Assembly: GCF_014269035.2 (NCBI RefSeq)
Contig: NZ_JABWRP020000021.1
Span: 1-64,000 of the forward strand
DNA from: Pseudomonas vlassakiae
GTDB taxonomy: Bacteria > Pseudomonadota > Gammaproteobacteria > Pseudomonadales > Pseudomonadaceae
Direction of reading: 5' to 3'
Length of the DNA stretch: 64,000 nucleotides
Part shown: piece by piece, positions 8,415 to 17,336 of the stretch
Layout of the letters: every line of letters starts with the position of its first letter
Position numbering within the stretch: position 1 is the stretch's first letter
The notes under the pieces: generated by a model
Database searches by the model: none
What the model saw: the letters and a program-made list of their open reading frames with translations, nothing else
What the model was told of the DNA's origin: nothing
Program-made: the position numbers and the translations under genes

Positions 8415-11186
8415 TTATGAGCTGTGCGCCGGATCAGCCTTGGCTTCGCGCTGATTGGCCCAGTACTGGATCAACTCGCGCAACTGTGACAGCTCCACCG
8501 GCTTGGCCATGTGGCCGTCCATGCCGGCCAGCCGTGCGCGCTCCTTGTGCTCAGCCAGTATATGCGCGGTCAGCGCCACCACCGGGGTGCGCTGGCGCTG
8601 GTTGGTGGTTTCCCAGGCACGCAACTGCTGGGTCGCGGAGAAACCGTCCAGCACCGGCATTTCGCAGTCCATCAACACCAGGTCGTAACGCTGCGCCTTC
8701 ATCGCCTGCAAGGCCTCTTCGCCGTTGCTGGCGGTATCGGGCTCGAGGTTGAGCTTGCCGAGCATGCCGCGGATGACCTTGGTCGAGATACTGTTGTCTT
8801 CGGCCACCAGCACACGGAAGTCGCTCGGCAACTCAAGCGCGCCCTGCGCGCCGGGCATCGCCGCCGGCACGGCCTGATCGCGGCCACGCTGGGCCAGTTC
8901 TTCGGCCAGGGTGGTCTTGAGCGTATAGCCGGCAACCGGTTTGGCAAGGATGCGCTTGATCCCGGCATTACGTGCGATGACCTTGCTGGGCGCGTTGCTG
9001 ATACCGGTGAGCATGACCACCAGGATGTCGTGGTTCAGGCTCGGGTCTTCCTTGATCTTGGCCGCCAGCTGCATGCCAGTCATGCCCGGCATGTTCTGGT
9101 CCAGCAACACCGCATCGAAATAGTCGCGCAGGTGCGCCTTGGTCCGCAGCAGGGCCAGCGCCTCCTTGCCCGATGGCACCGCACTGACATTCATGCCCCA
9201 GGCGCTGCACTGCTGCACCAGGACCTTGCGGCAGGTGTCGTTGTCGTCGACCACCAGGACCCGGGCGTCGCGTAACGGGCCGTCCAGGTCAGCCGGGGGC
9301 TGCTCCAGGCGTGACGGGTCGAGCGGCAAGGTCAGCCACAGGGTATTGCCCATGCTGGTGCTGCTCTTGATGCCGAACTCGCCTTGCATCAGGCCGATCA
9401 GTTGCTTGGCGATGACCAGCCCGAGGTGGCCGCCGAGCTTGTTGCTGGATAGGAAGTGGTGGCTGTGCAGCTCGGCCTGCAGCAAGGCCTCGCGCTCGGC
9501 CGCGGGCAGCGGCTCGCCACTGTCCTGCACGGCAATGCGCAGGCGCGGGATTTCACCCCGTTGATCCAGCGCCACCACCAGCAGGATTTCGCCCTGGGAG
9601 GTATTCTTCAGGGCATTTTCCAGCAGGCTCGACAAGGCCTGGCGCAGGCGTGTCGGGTCGCCGCTGATGACCTGCGGCACCTGCGGCTGGGTGAAACTGA
9701 TCAGCTCGATGTTCTGCTGCTCGGCCTTGGCGCGGAAAATGTTCAGGCAGTCTTCGATCAGGGCGTTGAGGTCGAACTGCACGTCATCCAGCTCGATCTG
9801 CCGCGATTCGAGCTTGGAAATGTCGAGAATCTCATTGATCAGCGTCAGCAGCTCGTTGCCGGCGCTGTGAATGGTCTGTACATAGTCGCGCTGCTTGACC
9901 GACAGCGGTGTGCCGAGCAGCAGTTCGGTCATGCCCAGTACACCGTTCATGGGGGTACGGATTTCGTGGCTGATCTTGGCCAGGAATTCGGCCTTGGCGT
10001 TGATCTCGGCATCGCTGGCCGCCAGCGCACGGCTGGCGCGGAAACGTTCTTCGCTGATGCGCCGCAGGCGCTCGCTGACGGCCAGGTTGAGCAGCAGGCC
10101 ACTGACCACGGTCATGCCCAGGAGGATGCACAGCAGCCACGGCGTCGAGGTGCGGGTCAGGCCCAGCAGGGCGGGCAGCAGCACCAGGCCGCCAAGGTTG
10201 AACACCAGCATGGCGACGCTGAACAGCCGTGCCGGCGCATAGCCCTTGTACCAGTGGTAGCTGCTGGCTATCAGCATGGTCATGCTGCCGACGGCCAGCA
10301 GGGCATAGGTCATCAGGTTGAGCGGCAGGGTATCGACGAACAGCAGGACCAGCCCGCTGACCGCTGCGACCAGCATTTCGCCCTGCAGCAGGCGGTTCAG
10401 CCGCGGTGAGTTGCAGGGAGAGAAGAAATGCTGGGTGAAATACAGCCCCGACAGCCCGGCCAGAACCAGTGTCAGGTAGGCCGCCGGGGTTTGCGCGCTG
10501 TGCCACAGGTGCCACCACGGGCCGCTGAGGTTGAGCAGGATCAGGCCGCTGAGCAGCATCAGCCCGTGGTACAGGGCCAGATACAGGGTGGTGCTGGAGC
10601 GGGTGTAGATGAAGCGGATCAGGTTATGCAGGATGAGCATCACCAGGCCGCCGAACAGCATGCCGAACAGCAGGGGTTGGCCATGGTCGGAGGCGGCTAC
10701 CGCCGCGGGCTCCAGGCTTATCGCCGGGCGCAGCTGGTGCTCCGAGACCAGGCGCAGGTAGATGTCCAGCGCGTGCTGGCTGTTGGGCAAGGGCAATACA
10801 TGGTCGCTGCCGCGCAGGGTCGGGCTGCCGTTACCGGCCTGGCGGCCATGGTGCAGTTGGCGCAGCAGCCTGTCGCCATCGAGGGCGTACAGATCGAGGC
10901 GCGACAAGTCGGGAGCGAAGATGCGCAGCAGTTGCTCCTGGTCACCCGGTTCCAGGCGATAGTGCAACCACAGGGCTTGTTCAGCCGGTGCGGCATCGAG
11001 TTCGCCAAGGGTGGTAGGGCTGAACTGGCTGCGATAGCGATCGGAACGCACGTCGCTCAATTGCAGGTTGGCCTGTTCATCGAGCAGAACGGACCAGCCT
11101 CCGCCCTGTTCGGCCGAAGCCGGCAACAGGCAGAGCAGGGTCAGCAAGCTGACGATCAGAGCTGTGGCAATCCGAAGCCGACGCAC
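8415..11186 (-). CDS. retS: RetS-type hybrid sensor histidine kinase with two receiver domains
   Basis: In order: signal peptide; periplasmic 7TMR-DISMED2-like domain (about residues 30-160); seven-helix 7TMR-DISM membrane block (about 180-380); HisKA with ISHEIRTPMNG and His407; HATPase; receiver 1 (about 650-770, DAVLLDQNMPG); receiver 2 (about 785-905, DLVLMDCEMPVLDG). This architecture, the 923-residue length and the position upstream of purD match P. aeruginosa RetS, which silences the Gac/Rsm switch by binding GacS. The G1 box of the ATPase reads QDSGEPLP rather than D-x-G-x-G, so it may be a poor kinase. The assignment rests on architecture and gene order. Confidence 0.87.
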   Translation of the reverse strand: MRRLRIATALIVSLLTLLCLLPASAEQGGGWSVLLDEQANLQLSDVRSDRYRSQFSPTTLGELDAAPAEQALWLHYRLEPGDQEQLLRIFAPDLSRLDLYALDGDRLLRQLHHGRQAGNGSPTLRGSDHVLPLPNSQHALDIYLRLVSEHQLRPAISLEPAAVAASDHGQPLLFGMLFGGLVMLILHNLIRFIYTRSSTTLYLALYHGLMLLSGLILLNLSGPWWHLWHSAQTPAAYLTLVLAGLSGLYFTQHFFSPCNSPRLNRLLQGEMLVAAVSGLVLLFVDTLPLNLMTYALLAVGSMTMLIASSYHWYKGYAPARLFSVAMLVFNLGGLVLLPALLGLTRTSTPWLLCILLGMTVVSGLLLNLAVSERLRRISEERFRASRALAASDAEINAKAEFLAKISHEIRTPMNGVLGMTELLLGTPLSVKQRDYVQTIHSAGNELLTLINEILDISKLESRQIELDDVQFDLNALIEDCLNIFRAKAEQQNIELISFTQPQVPQVISGDPTRLRQALSSLLENALKNTSQGEILLVVALDQRGEIPRLRIAVQDSGEPLPAAEREALLQAELHSHHFLSSNKLGGHLGLVIAKQLIGLMQGEFGIKSSTSMGNTLWLTLPLDPSRLEQPPADLDGPLRDARVLVVDDNDTCRKVLVQQCSAWGMNVSAVPSGKEALALLRTKAHLRDYFDAVLLDQNMPGMTGMQLAAKIKEDPSLNHDILVVMLTGISNAPSKVIARNAGIKRILAKPVAGYTLKTTLAEELAQRGRDQAVPAAMPGAQGALELPSDFRVLVAEDNSISTKVIRGMLGKLNLEPDTASNGEEALQAMKAQRYDLVLMDCEMPVLDGFSATQQLRAWETTNQRQRTPVVALTAHILAEHKERARLAGMDGHMAKPVELSQLRELIQYWANQREAKADPAHSS

Positions 11187-11278
11187 TACGAGATCCCTTC
11201 CTAGCCGATGTGCCAGATACTAACTATGCGCGGCGCGCCAAGCCGAAGGCAAGGCCCCCATGGGGCCCTGTCGACGAG

Positions 11279-11314
11279 CCGGATGCCGCATGCACAAGGC
11301 GCTGCGGCACTCCG
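11279..11314 (-). other. Stem-loop downstream of purD
   Basis: CCGGATGCCGC and GCGGCACTCCGG form an 11-bp stem with one bulge and a loop of about 13 bases, starting 8 bases past the purD stop. There is no T run on the minus strand, so it is either a 3'-end stabilising structure or a weak terminator. A second small palindrome, GGCCCCCATGGGGCC, follows at about 11255. Confidence 0.4.
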
Positions 11315-11321
11315 GTAGCCC

Positions 11322-12617
11322 TTACTGCTGGTGTTCACCGCGCTCGCGGGCGATGGCCCGGTAGCCGATGTCGGTGCGGTAGAAGCTGCCGTTCCAGCTG
11401 ACTTCCTTGGCCAGGCGGTAGGCCTGCTGCTGGGCATCGGCGACGCTGGCACCCATGGCGGTAGCGCAGAGCACACGGCCGCCGTTGGTCACAACCTGAC
11501 CGTCCTTCAGCGAAGTACCGGCATGGAACACCTTGCCTTCGATCTTGGCTGCAGCCTCCAGGCCGTTGATCACGTCGCCCTTGGCGTAGTCACCCGGGTA
11601 ACCGCCGGCAGCCAGCACCACGCCGAGGCTCGGGCGCGGGTCCCACTGTGCTTCGACCTTGTCCAGCGCCTTGGCGAAGGCGGCTTCGACCAGCAGCACC
11701 AGGCTCGACTCCAGGCGCAGCATGACTGGCTGGGTCTCAGGATCGCCGAAGCGGCAGTTGAACTCGATGACCTTGGGGTTGCCCGCCTTGTCGATCATCA
11801 GGCCGGCATACAGGAAGCCGGTGTAGACGTTACCTTCTTCGGCCATGCCACGCACGGTCGGCCAGATCACCTGGTCCATCACGCGCTGGTGCACGTCCGG
11901 GGTAACCACCGGGGCAGGGGAGTAGGCGCCCATGCCGCCGGTATTCGGGCCGGTATCCTGATCGCCGACGCGCTTGTGGTCCTGGCTGGTGGCCATGGGC
12001 AGCACGTTGTGGCCGTCGACCATGACGATGAAGCTGGCTTCCTCGCCGTCGAGGAACTCTTCGATGACCACGCGCGAACCGGCCTCGCCGAAGGCGTTGC
12101 CGGCCAGCATGTCACGCACGGCGGCTTCGGCTTCTGCCAGGGTCATGGCGACGATCACGCCCTTGCCCGCGGCCAGGCCGTCGGCCTTGATCACGATCGG
12201 GGCACCCTTTTCCTGCAGGTAGGCCAGGGCTGGCTCGATCTCGGTGAAGTTCTGGTAGTCGGCGGTCGGGATCTTGTGGCGTGCCAGGAAGTCCTTGGTG
12301 AAGGCTTTGGAGCCTTCCAGCTGGGCCGCGCCCTTGGTGGGACCGAAGCAGTCCAGGCCGCGGCTGCGGAACAGATCGACCACGCCGATCACCAGCGGCG
12401 CTTCCGGGCCGACGATGGTCAGGTCGACGTTCTTCTCGGCGAAGTCGGCCAGTTGTTCCAGGGCGCATACGTCGATGGCGACGTTCTCGCATTTCGGCTC
12501 GATGGCCGTACCGGCATTGCCCGGGGCAACGAAGACTTTTTCGACGCGTGGGTCCTGGGCGACTTTCCAGGCCAGGGCGTGCTCACGGCCGCCGCTGCCG
12601 ATGATCAAAACTTTCAT
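11322..12617 (-). CDS. purD: Phosphoribosylamine--glycine ligase (GAR synthetase)
   Basis: Second step of de novo purine synthesis: joins phosphoribosylamine and glycine using ATP. The 431-residue protein starts MKVLIIGSGGREHALAWK (family N-terminal motif), with the ATP-grasp region VIKADGLAAGKGVIVA and the FNCRFGDPETQ metal-binding signature. I chose ATG 12617; the open frame extends further upstream into sequence that forms an extended palindrome and is not coding. It lies 182 bases downstream of purH on the same strand. Confidence 0.97.
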   Translation of the reverse strand: MKVLIIGSGGREHALAWKVAQDPRVEKVFVAPGNAGTAIEPKCENVAIDVCALEQLADFAEKNVDLTIVGPEAPLVIGVVDLFRSRGLDCFGPTKGAAQLEGSKAFTKDFLARHKIPTADYQNFTEIEPALAYLQEKGAPIVIKADGLAAGKGVIVAMTLAEAEAAVRDMLAGNAFGEAGSRVVIEEFLDGEEASFIVMVDGHNVLPMATSQDHKRVGDQDTGPNTGGMGAYSPAPVVTPDVHQRVMDQVIWPTVRGMAEEGNVYTGFLYAGLMIDKAGNPKVIEFNCRFGDPETQPVMLRLESSLVLLVEAAFAKALDKVEAQWDPRPSLGVVLAAGGYPGDYAKGDVINGLEAAAKIEGKVFHAGTSLKDGQVVTNGGRVLCATAMGASVADAQQQAYRLAKEVSWNGSFYRTDIGYRAIARERGEHQQ

Positions 12618-12677
12618 GTCAAAACCTCGAAATCTGTCGAACGAGAGACCGTGCCTCTCGCTGTACGAGGTCGCAAT

Positions 12678-12778
12678 GAAGCAGGTGGATGCAAGGCGGG
12701 GCCGGTTCCGATGAGCGCAGTTGCCTGCTGGCAACGAGCATCAGCGGAAACGGCCCCAACGCAGCAGATGCCTGCTTC
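12678..12778. other. Long nested palindrome in the purH-purD intergenic region
   Basis: Three sets of arms share one centre near 12728. GAAGCAGG (12678-12685) pairs with CCTGCTTC (12771-12778); GGGGCCG (12698-12704) pairs with CGGCCCC (12751-12757); GTTGCC (12720-12725) pairs with GGCAAC (12730-12735) around a TGCT loop. Between them GTTCCGATGA and TCAGCGGAAA pair partly. The whole can fold as one hairpin about 101 bases long in the purH-purD transcript. There is no T run. It lacks the GGGAGCGG core of the local REPs. Confidence 0.7.
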
Positions 12779-12799
12779 AGTGCGGCCGATTGCCGTATA

Positions 12800-14407
12800 T
12801 CAGTGGCGGAAGTGGCGCATGCCGGTGAAGACCATCGCGATGCCGGCTTCGTCGGCAGCGGCGATGACTTCGGCATCACGCATCGAACCACCTGGCTGGA
12901 TCACGGCGCTGATACCCACTTTAGCCGCGTTGTCGATGCCGTCACGGAACGGGAAGAACGCGTCCGACGCCATGACCGCACCCTGCACCTGCAGGCCAGC
13001 ATGCTCGGCCTTGATGGCGGCGATGCGGGCGGAGTTGACGCGGCTCATCTGGCCGGCGCCGACACCGATGGTCTGGCGCTGCTTGGCGTAGACGATAGCG
13101 TTGGACTTGACGAACTTGGCCACTTTCCAGGCGAACACCAGGTCGTGGATTTCCTGTTCGGTAGGGGCACGCTTGGTGACGATCTTCAGGTCATCGGCGG
13201 TGATCATGCCGATATCGCGGCTTTGCACCAGCAGGCCACCGTTGACGCGCTTGAAGTCCCAACCGGCAGCGCGCTCGGCTGGCCACTCGCCGCACTCCAG
13301 CAGACGCACGTTCTGCTTGGCCGCCACCACGTCGCGGGCAGCCTGGGAGATTTTCGGCGCGATGATCACTTCGACGAACTGGCGGTCGACGATGGCCTGG
13401 GCGGTTTCGCCGTCCAGCTCGCGGTTGAAGGCGATGATGCCGCCGAATGCCGACTCGGTATCGGTGGCGTAGGCCAGGTCGTAGGCCTTGCGGATGCCGC
13501 CTTCGTCTTCAGGCACAACGGCCACGCCGCACGGGTTGGCGTGCTTGACGATGACGCAGGCTGGCTTGACGAAGCTCTTCACGCACTCCAGCGCGGCGTC
13601 GGTGTCGGCCACGTTGTTGAACGACAGTTCCTTGCCTTGCAGCTGCACGGCGGTGGAAATGCTGGCTTCGCCTTTCTTCGCTTCAACGTAGAACGCCGCG
13701 CTCTGGTGCGGGTTCTCGCCGTAGCGCATTTCCTGGGCCTTGACGAACTGGCTGTTGAAGGTGCGCGGGAACTCGCTGCGTGCTTCAGTGCTCAGGGTGT
13801 CTTTGGCCTGGTCGATGGTGCCCATGTAGTTGGCAATCATGCCGTCGTAGGCAGCAGTGTGCTCGAACGCCTTGAGCATCAGGTCGAAGCGCTGGGCGTA
13901 GGTCAGGCCGCCGGCCTTCAGGCCTTCCAGCACGCCGGCGTAGTCGCTGGCGTTGACCACGATGGCGACATCCTTGTGGTTCTTGGCAGCCGAACGGACC
14001 ATGGTCGGGCCGCCGATGTCGATGTTCTCGATGGCGGTCGGCAAGTCACAGCCTGGCTTGGAAATGGTGGCTTCGAACGGGTACAGGTTGACTGCAACCA
14101 GGTCGATCGGCTTGATGCCGTGCTCGTTCATGATGGCGTCGTCGATGCCGCGACGGCCAAGGATGCCACCGTGGATCTTCGGGTGCAGGGTCTTGACCCG
14201 GCCATCCATCATCTCGGCGAAGCCAGTGTAGTCGGCCACTTCCACCGCGTTCACGCCGTTGTCCTTGAGCAGCTTGTAGGTGCCGCCGGTGGACAGGATC
14301 TCGACACCGAGCTGTTGCAGCTCACGGGCGAATTCGAGGATACCGGTCTTGTCGGAGACGCTGATCAGGGCGCGGCGGACTGGCAGGCGGGTAGTCTGGT
14401 CGGTCAT
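12800..14407 (-). CDS. purH: Bifunctional AICAR transformylase / IMP cyclohydrolase
   Basis: Catalyses the last two steps to IMP. The 535-residue product has the N-terminal MGS-like cyclohydrolase domain (RRALISVSDKTGI, then DGRVKTLHPKIHGGIL) and the C-terminal AICAR transformylase domain with the catalytic KHANPCG motif. ATG 14407 gives the family start MTDQTTRLPVRRALIS. The longer open frame upstream runs through the fis terminator and into fis, so it is not real. Confidence 0.97.
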   Translation of the reverse strand: MTDQTTRLPVRRALISVSDKTGILEFARELQQLGVEILSTGGTYKLLKDNGVNAVEVADYTGFAEMMDGRVKTLHPKIHGGILGRRGIDDAIMNEHGIKPIDLVAVNLYPFEATISKPGCDLPTAIENIDIGGPTMVRSAAKNHKDVAIVVNASDYAGVLEGLKAGGLTYAQRFDLMLKAFEHTAAYDGMIANYMGTIDQAKDTLSTEARSEFPRTFNSQFVKAQEMRYGENPHQSAAFYVEAKKGEASISTAVQLQGKELSFNNVADTDAALECVKSFVKPACVIVKHANPCGVAVVPEDEGGIRKAYDLAYATDTESAFGGIIAFNRELDGETAQAIVDRQFVEVIIAPKISQAARDVVAAKQNVRLLECGEWPAERAAGWDFKRVNGGLLVQSRDIGMITADDLKIVTKRAPTEQEIHDLVFAWKVAKFVKSNAIVYAKQRQTIGVGAGQMSRVNSARIAAIKAEHAGLQVQGAVMASDAFFPFRDGIDNAAKVGISAVIQPGGSMRDAEVIAAADEAGIAMVFTGMRHFRH

Positions 14408-14436
14408 TTCGGGTTCCAATAACGCGGTGGAGTCAG

Positions 14437-14470
14437 CAAAAAAGGCGTCTCTTCGCAGAGGCCGCCTTTT
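14437..14470 (-). terminator. Rho-independent terminator after fis
   Basis: On the minus strand an AAGGCG-x-CCTCT stem folds back on AGAG-x-CGCCTT over a GCGA loop and is followed by a run of six T. It is 18 bases past the fis stop, so it should separate dusB-fis from purH. Confidence 0.85.
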
Positions 14471-14487
14471 CTGATTGGGATTCTGGC

Positions 14488-14808
14488 TTACAACAAGTCG
14501 TACTGCTTGAGCTTCTTGCGCAGGGTGCCACGGTTGAGGCCGAGCATCTCGCTGGCCTTGGTCTGGTTGCCCTTCACGTAGTTCATCACGCTTTCGAGCA
14601 GGGGCGCCTCGACTTCGGAGAGCACCAGGTTGTACACGTCGGTGACGGTCGCGCCTTCCAGGTGTGCGAAGTAGTTGTGCAGCGCCTTCTCGACGCTGTC
14701 GCGAAGGGTCTGGCCCTCTTCGCTCGGCGTGTTGAGGTGCTGTTTGAGGTTGGCGTTGTCGCTCACGGGCGTTGTTCCACTCACTAATGTCTCGGTCATC
14801 ATCGTCAT
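14488..14808 (-). CDS. fis: DNA-binding protein Fis
   Basis: Small nucleoid protein that bends DNA, modulates rRNA promoters and aids recombination. The 106-residue product ends in the canonical helix-turn-helix, NQTKASEMLGLNRGTLRKKL. Its ATG overlaps the dusB stop as ATGA, the classic dusB-fis operon of gammaproteobacteria. The N-terminal 15 residues are variable in the family; the start is supported by the overlap. Confidence 0.96.
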   Translation of the reverse strand: MTMMTETLVSGTTPVSDNANLKQHLNTPSEEGQTLRDSVEKALHNYFAHLEGATVTDVYNLVLSEVEAPLLESVMNYVKGNQTKASEMLGLNRGTLRKKLKQYDLL

Positions 14809-15818
14809 GCGGCCACCCCTTGTCCGTCCTCTGTCTCAAGGCTCTGTCGACGTTCACTGAAAAACTCGCGAACGTTGGCGCACTGCGCTTGTGTGTCTTC
14901 CAAAGCGTTGAACCGGGCGCGAAACTCCTTGCCGCCGGGTCGTGTTGCCAGGTACCAGCCCACGTGCTTGCGGGCGATACGTACGCCCATCACATCGCCA
15001 TAGAAGGCATGCAGCGCGGCCAGGTGCTCTAGCAGGATGCGTTCCACTTCGTCCAACTGCGGGGCCGGCAAATGCTGGCCAGTCCCCAAAAAATGTTCGA
15101 TCTCGCGAAAGATCCATGGCCGCCCCTGGGCAGCCCGGCCAATCAGCAGGCCGTCGACCCCGGTGGCATCCAGCACCGCCCGGGCCTTTTCTGGCGAGGT
15201 GATATCGCCATTGGCAAAAACCGGGATCGATACCGCCTGCTTGATGGCAGCGATGGTGTCGTATTCGGCTTCGCCGGTGTACAGGTCAGCGCGTGTGCGG
15301 CCATGCACCGCCAGCGCCTGGATGCCAGCCTGTTCGGCGATCTTCGCCACGTTCAGGCCGTTCTTGTTCGCCCGGTCCCACCCGGTGCGGATTTTCAGGG
15401 TCACGGGTACGTCCACCGCGCCGACCACGGCGTGGAGGATTTCGGCGACCAGGTCTTCATCTCTCAATAAAGCAGAGCCTGCAGCTTTGTTGCAGACTTT
15501 TTTTGCCGGACAGCCCATGTTGATGTCGATGATCTGCGCACCTGCTTCGACATTGGCCCGGGCCGCCGCGGCCATCATCTGCGCATCGCCACCGGCGATC
15601 TGAACCGAGCGTGGCTCGGGATCACCCTCATGGATGCGGCGCAGGCTGGACTTGCGGCTGTTCCACAGGCTCATGTCGCTGCTGACCATCTCCGACACCA
15701 CCATGCCGGCGCCCAGGCGCTTGCAAAGTGTCCGGAAAGGCTGGTCCGTGACCCCGGCCATGGGTGCGAGGATCAGGTTGTTGCGTAGTGTGTATGGGCC
15801 GATGCGTACCGCCGACAT
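14805..15818 (-). CDS. dusB: tRNA-dihydrouridine synthase B
   Basis: FMN-dependent enzyme that reduces uridine to dihydrouridine in tRNA. The 337-residue TIM-barrel protein shows LAPMAGVTDQPFR at the N-terminus, the catalytic-cysteine region INMGCPAKKVCNK and VHGRTRADLYTG. First gene of the dusB-fis operon. The upstream gap to the DUF3426 gene (15819-15977) probably carries the promoter; I could not pick convincing boxes. Confidence 0.95.
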   Translation of the reverse strand: MSAVRIGPYTLRNNLILAPMAGVTDQPFRTLCKRLGAGMVVSEMVSSDMSLWNSRKSSLRRIHEGDPEPRSVQIAGGDAQMMAAAARANVEAGAQIIDINMGCPAKKVCNKAAGSALLRDEDLVAEILHAVVGAVDVPVTLKIRTGWDRANKNGLNVAKIAEQAGIQALAVHGRTRADLYTGEAEYDTIAAIKQAVSIPVFANGDITSPEKARAVLDATGVDGLLIGRAAQGRPWIFREIEHFLGTGQHLPAPQLDEVERILLEHLAALHAFYGDVMGVRIARKHVGWYLATRPGGKEFRARFNALEDTQAQCANVREFFSERRQSLETEDGQGVAA

Positions 15819-15977
15819 AGGTGTTCCCTGTTGTGGGGCCGAATCATGGGAGTCCGAAAAAGGGTTGGCATGATACCCGCTCTCGGTGACCGGATAAAGA
15901 AGGATTTGGATAAATTCTGTACAGCTGTCGGCTTATGTCATTTGCTTTGGTCAGCGCGCCCCCATGTGGCAGCGGGC

Positions 15978-17294
15978 TTAGTCCGGGGAGCGGAAGCTGA
16001 GGCTGTAGTTCACGGCCTTGGGGCCTGGGTCAAGGATATCCAGGGCAATGTGGATCGGCGTCTGGCTCGGCATTTCGCCGCGCCCGGCCAGTTCGCCCGA
16101 CAGGTATTCGCTGGGTTTGAACCGACGGCTGGCGATCAGCTGGCCGTTGAGGTCGGCGAAGCGCAGCTCCAGCAGCGGGAACGGCTGGGCGAACGGTGCG
16201 CGGTTGTAGATGATCGCATCGACGATCAGGGCGCCCTTGAAGTCCGGGTGGCTGCGCACCACCAGGTTGCTGCTCTTGATCCGGCCGATATCGACGCGGG
16301 TCGGCACCTGGCAGCCGAACATCGGGCACAGTTGCTGGAAGATCGGACGGTACTGGTCCTGGCGGGCCAGTTCGTCGAAGTGGAACCACACGTACTGGAA
16401 TGCCAGCAGGCCAGCGGCCAGCAAGGTCAGGAAGCTCCACAACAGGCGCTTGCCCCAGTTGGGCCGGGGTTTTTCCCACCCCAGCTGCAGCGGGTCGTCG
16501 ACAACATCGACCAACGGTTCCTTGCGTGACGGGCGCTCTGGCTTGGCGCCAAAGCCGGGCTCCAGGCGTTCACCCGGCAGCGGCTCGAGCGGGTCGTCAT
16601 CGCGGGCCGACAGGTGGAGGTCGGTGTCGTCGTCATCACGGGCGCTGAGGCCTTTTTCGTGAATGATATCGTCAGGATCTTCGAAGCGCTCAACCGGTTC
16701 AGGTTCAGCTACGCGCTGCGTTGTCGGTTCCTCGTCGAGGTCGAGGTCCAGGTTGCCGCCAAGAGTCGGCTCGTGGCGATCACCGGGTTCAGGCTCCAGC
16801 GGCTGTTCATCCAGCAGCACCGGGGTCGAAGCCTGGGCTTCATGAGGCTCATAGGGTTCGTCGGTGGCGGTGCCGAACAGTTCGTCGCCATGCTCGTCGG
16901 CAGCCGGCTCGTCGCGGCGGGCTTGCAAGGCATTGGCCTTGATATCCGCACGCGGTTCGGTCGGCTCGCCACGGCGTTCAAGGCGCGCCAGCTCCTGGTC
17001 AAGATCGAGATCATCCAGAGCCTGGGCGGTCATGGCCCAGTCTTCTTTGGTTACCGGCGGCGGCTCGCTGACGGCCGGTTCAGGCGCAACGACCGGCTCG
17101 ACCACCGCTGGCGGTGGAACAACGGGCGCAGGGCTGGCTGCGGCACGGTTCTGTTCCAGCAACTGCTTGGCCGCATTGAACACCTGCAGGCAGTGACCGC
17201 AGCGCACGACGCCGCGAGCCACGCTCAACTGGTGATGGGTGACGCGAAAGCTGGTCTGGCAATGCGGGCACTGGGTGACGAAACTGTCGGTCAT
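15978..17294 (-). CDS. Zinc-ribbon / DUF3426 membrane protein
   Basis: 438 residues in three parts. An N-terminal MJ0042-type zinc ribbon (CPHCQTSF ... CGHCLQVF, four cysteines in residues 9-35); a long acidic, low-complexity linker rich in Glu, Asp and Pro (about 60-270); one membrane helix (LLWSFLTLLAAGLLAFQYVW, about residue 290) followed by a C-terminal DUF3426 domain. Topology suggests a cytoplasmic zinc finger and a periplasmic C-terminus. Function unknown. It lies 42 bases downstream of prmA, a pairing conserved in pseudomonads. Confidence 0.85.
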   Translation of the reverse strand: MTDSFVTQCPHCQTSFRVTHHQLSVARGVVRCGHCLQVFNAAKQLLEQNRAAASPAPVVPPPAVVEPVVAPEPAVSEPPPVTKEDWAMTAQALDDLDLDQELARLERRGEPTEPRADIKANALQARRDEPAADEHGDELFGTATDEPYEPHEAQASTPVLLDEQPLEPEPGDRHEPTLGGNLDLDLDEEPTTQRVAEPEPVERFEDPDDIIHEKGLSARDDDDTDLHLSARDDDPLEPLPGERLEPGFGAKPERPSRKEPLVDVVDDPLQLGWEKPRPNWGKRLLWSFLTLLAAGLLAFQYVWFHFDELARQDQYRPIFQQLCPMFGCQVPTRVDIGRIKSSNLVVRSHPDFKGALIVDAIIYNRAPFAQPFPLLELRFADLNGQLIASRRFKPSEYLSGELAGRGEMPSQTPIHIALDILDPGPKAVNYSLSFRSPD

Positions 17295-17336
17295 GCGGCG
17301 ATCCGGGAGCTGTGCAGTGAATTATTCTAGGCCCGC

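Noticed and set aside
11331..14422. Large plus-strand frames (586 and 577 residues) opposite purD and purH
   Set aside because: Antisense shadows; the opposite strand encodes unmistakable purine enzymes.
14408..14857. Extended purH frame reading upstream to 14857
   Set aside because: The extension crosses the fis terminator and is an antisense or out-of-frame shadow of fis; PurH begins at MTDQTTRLPV.
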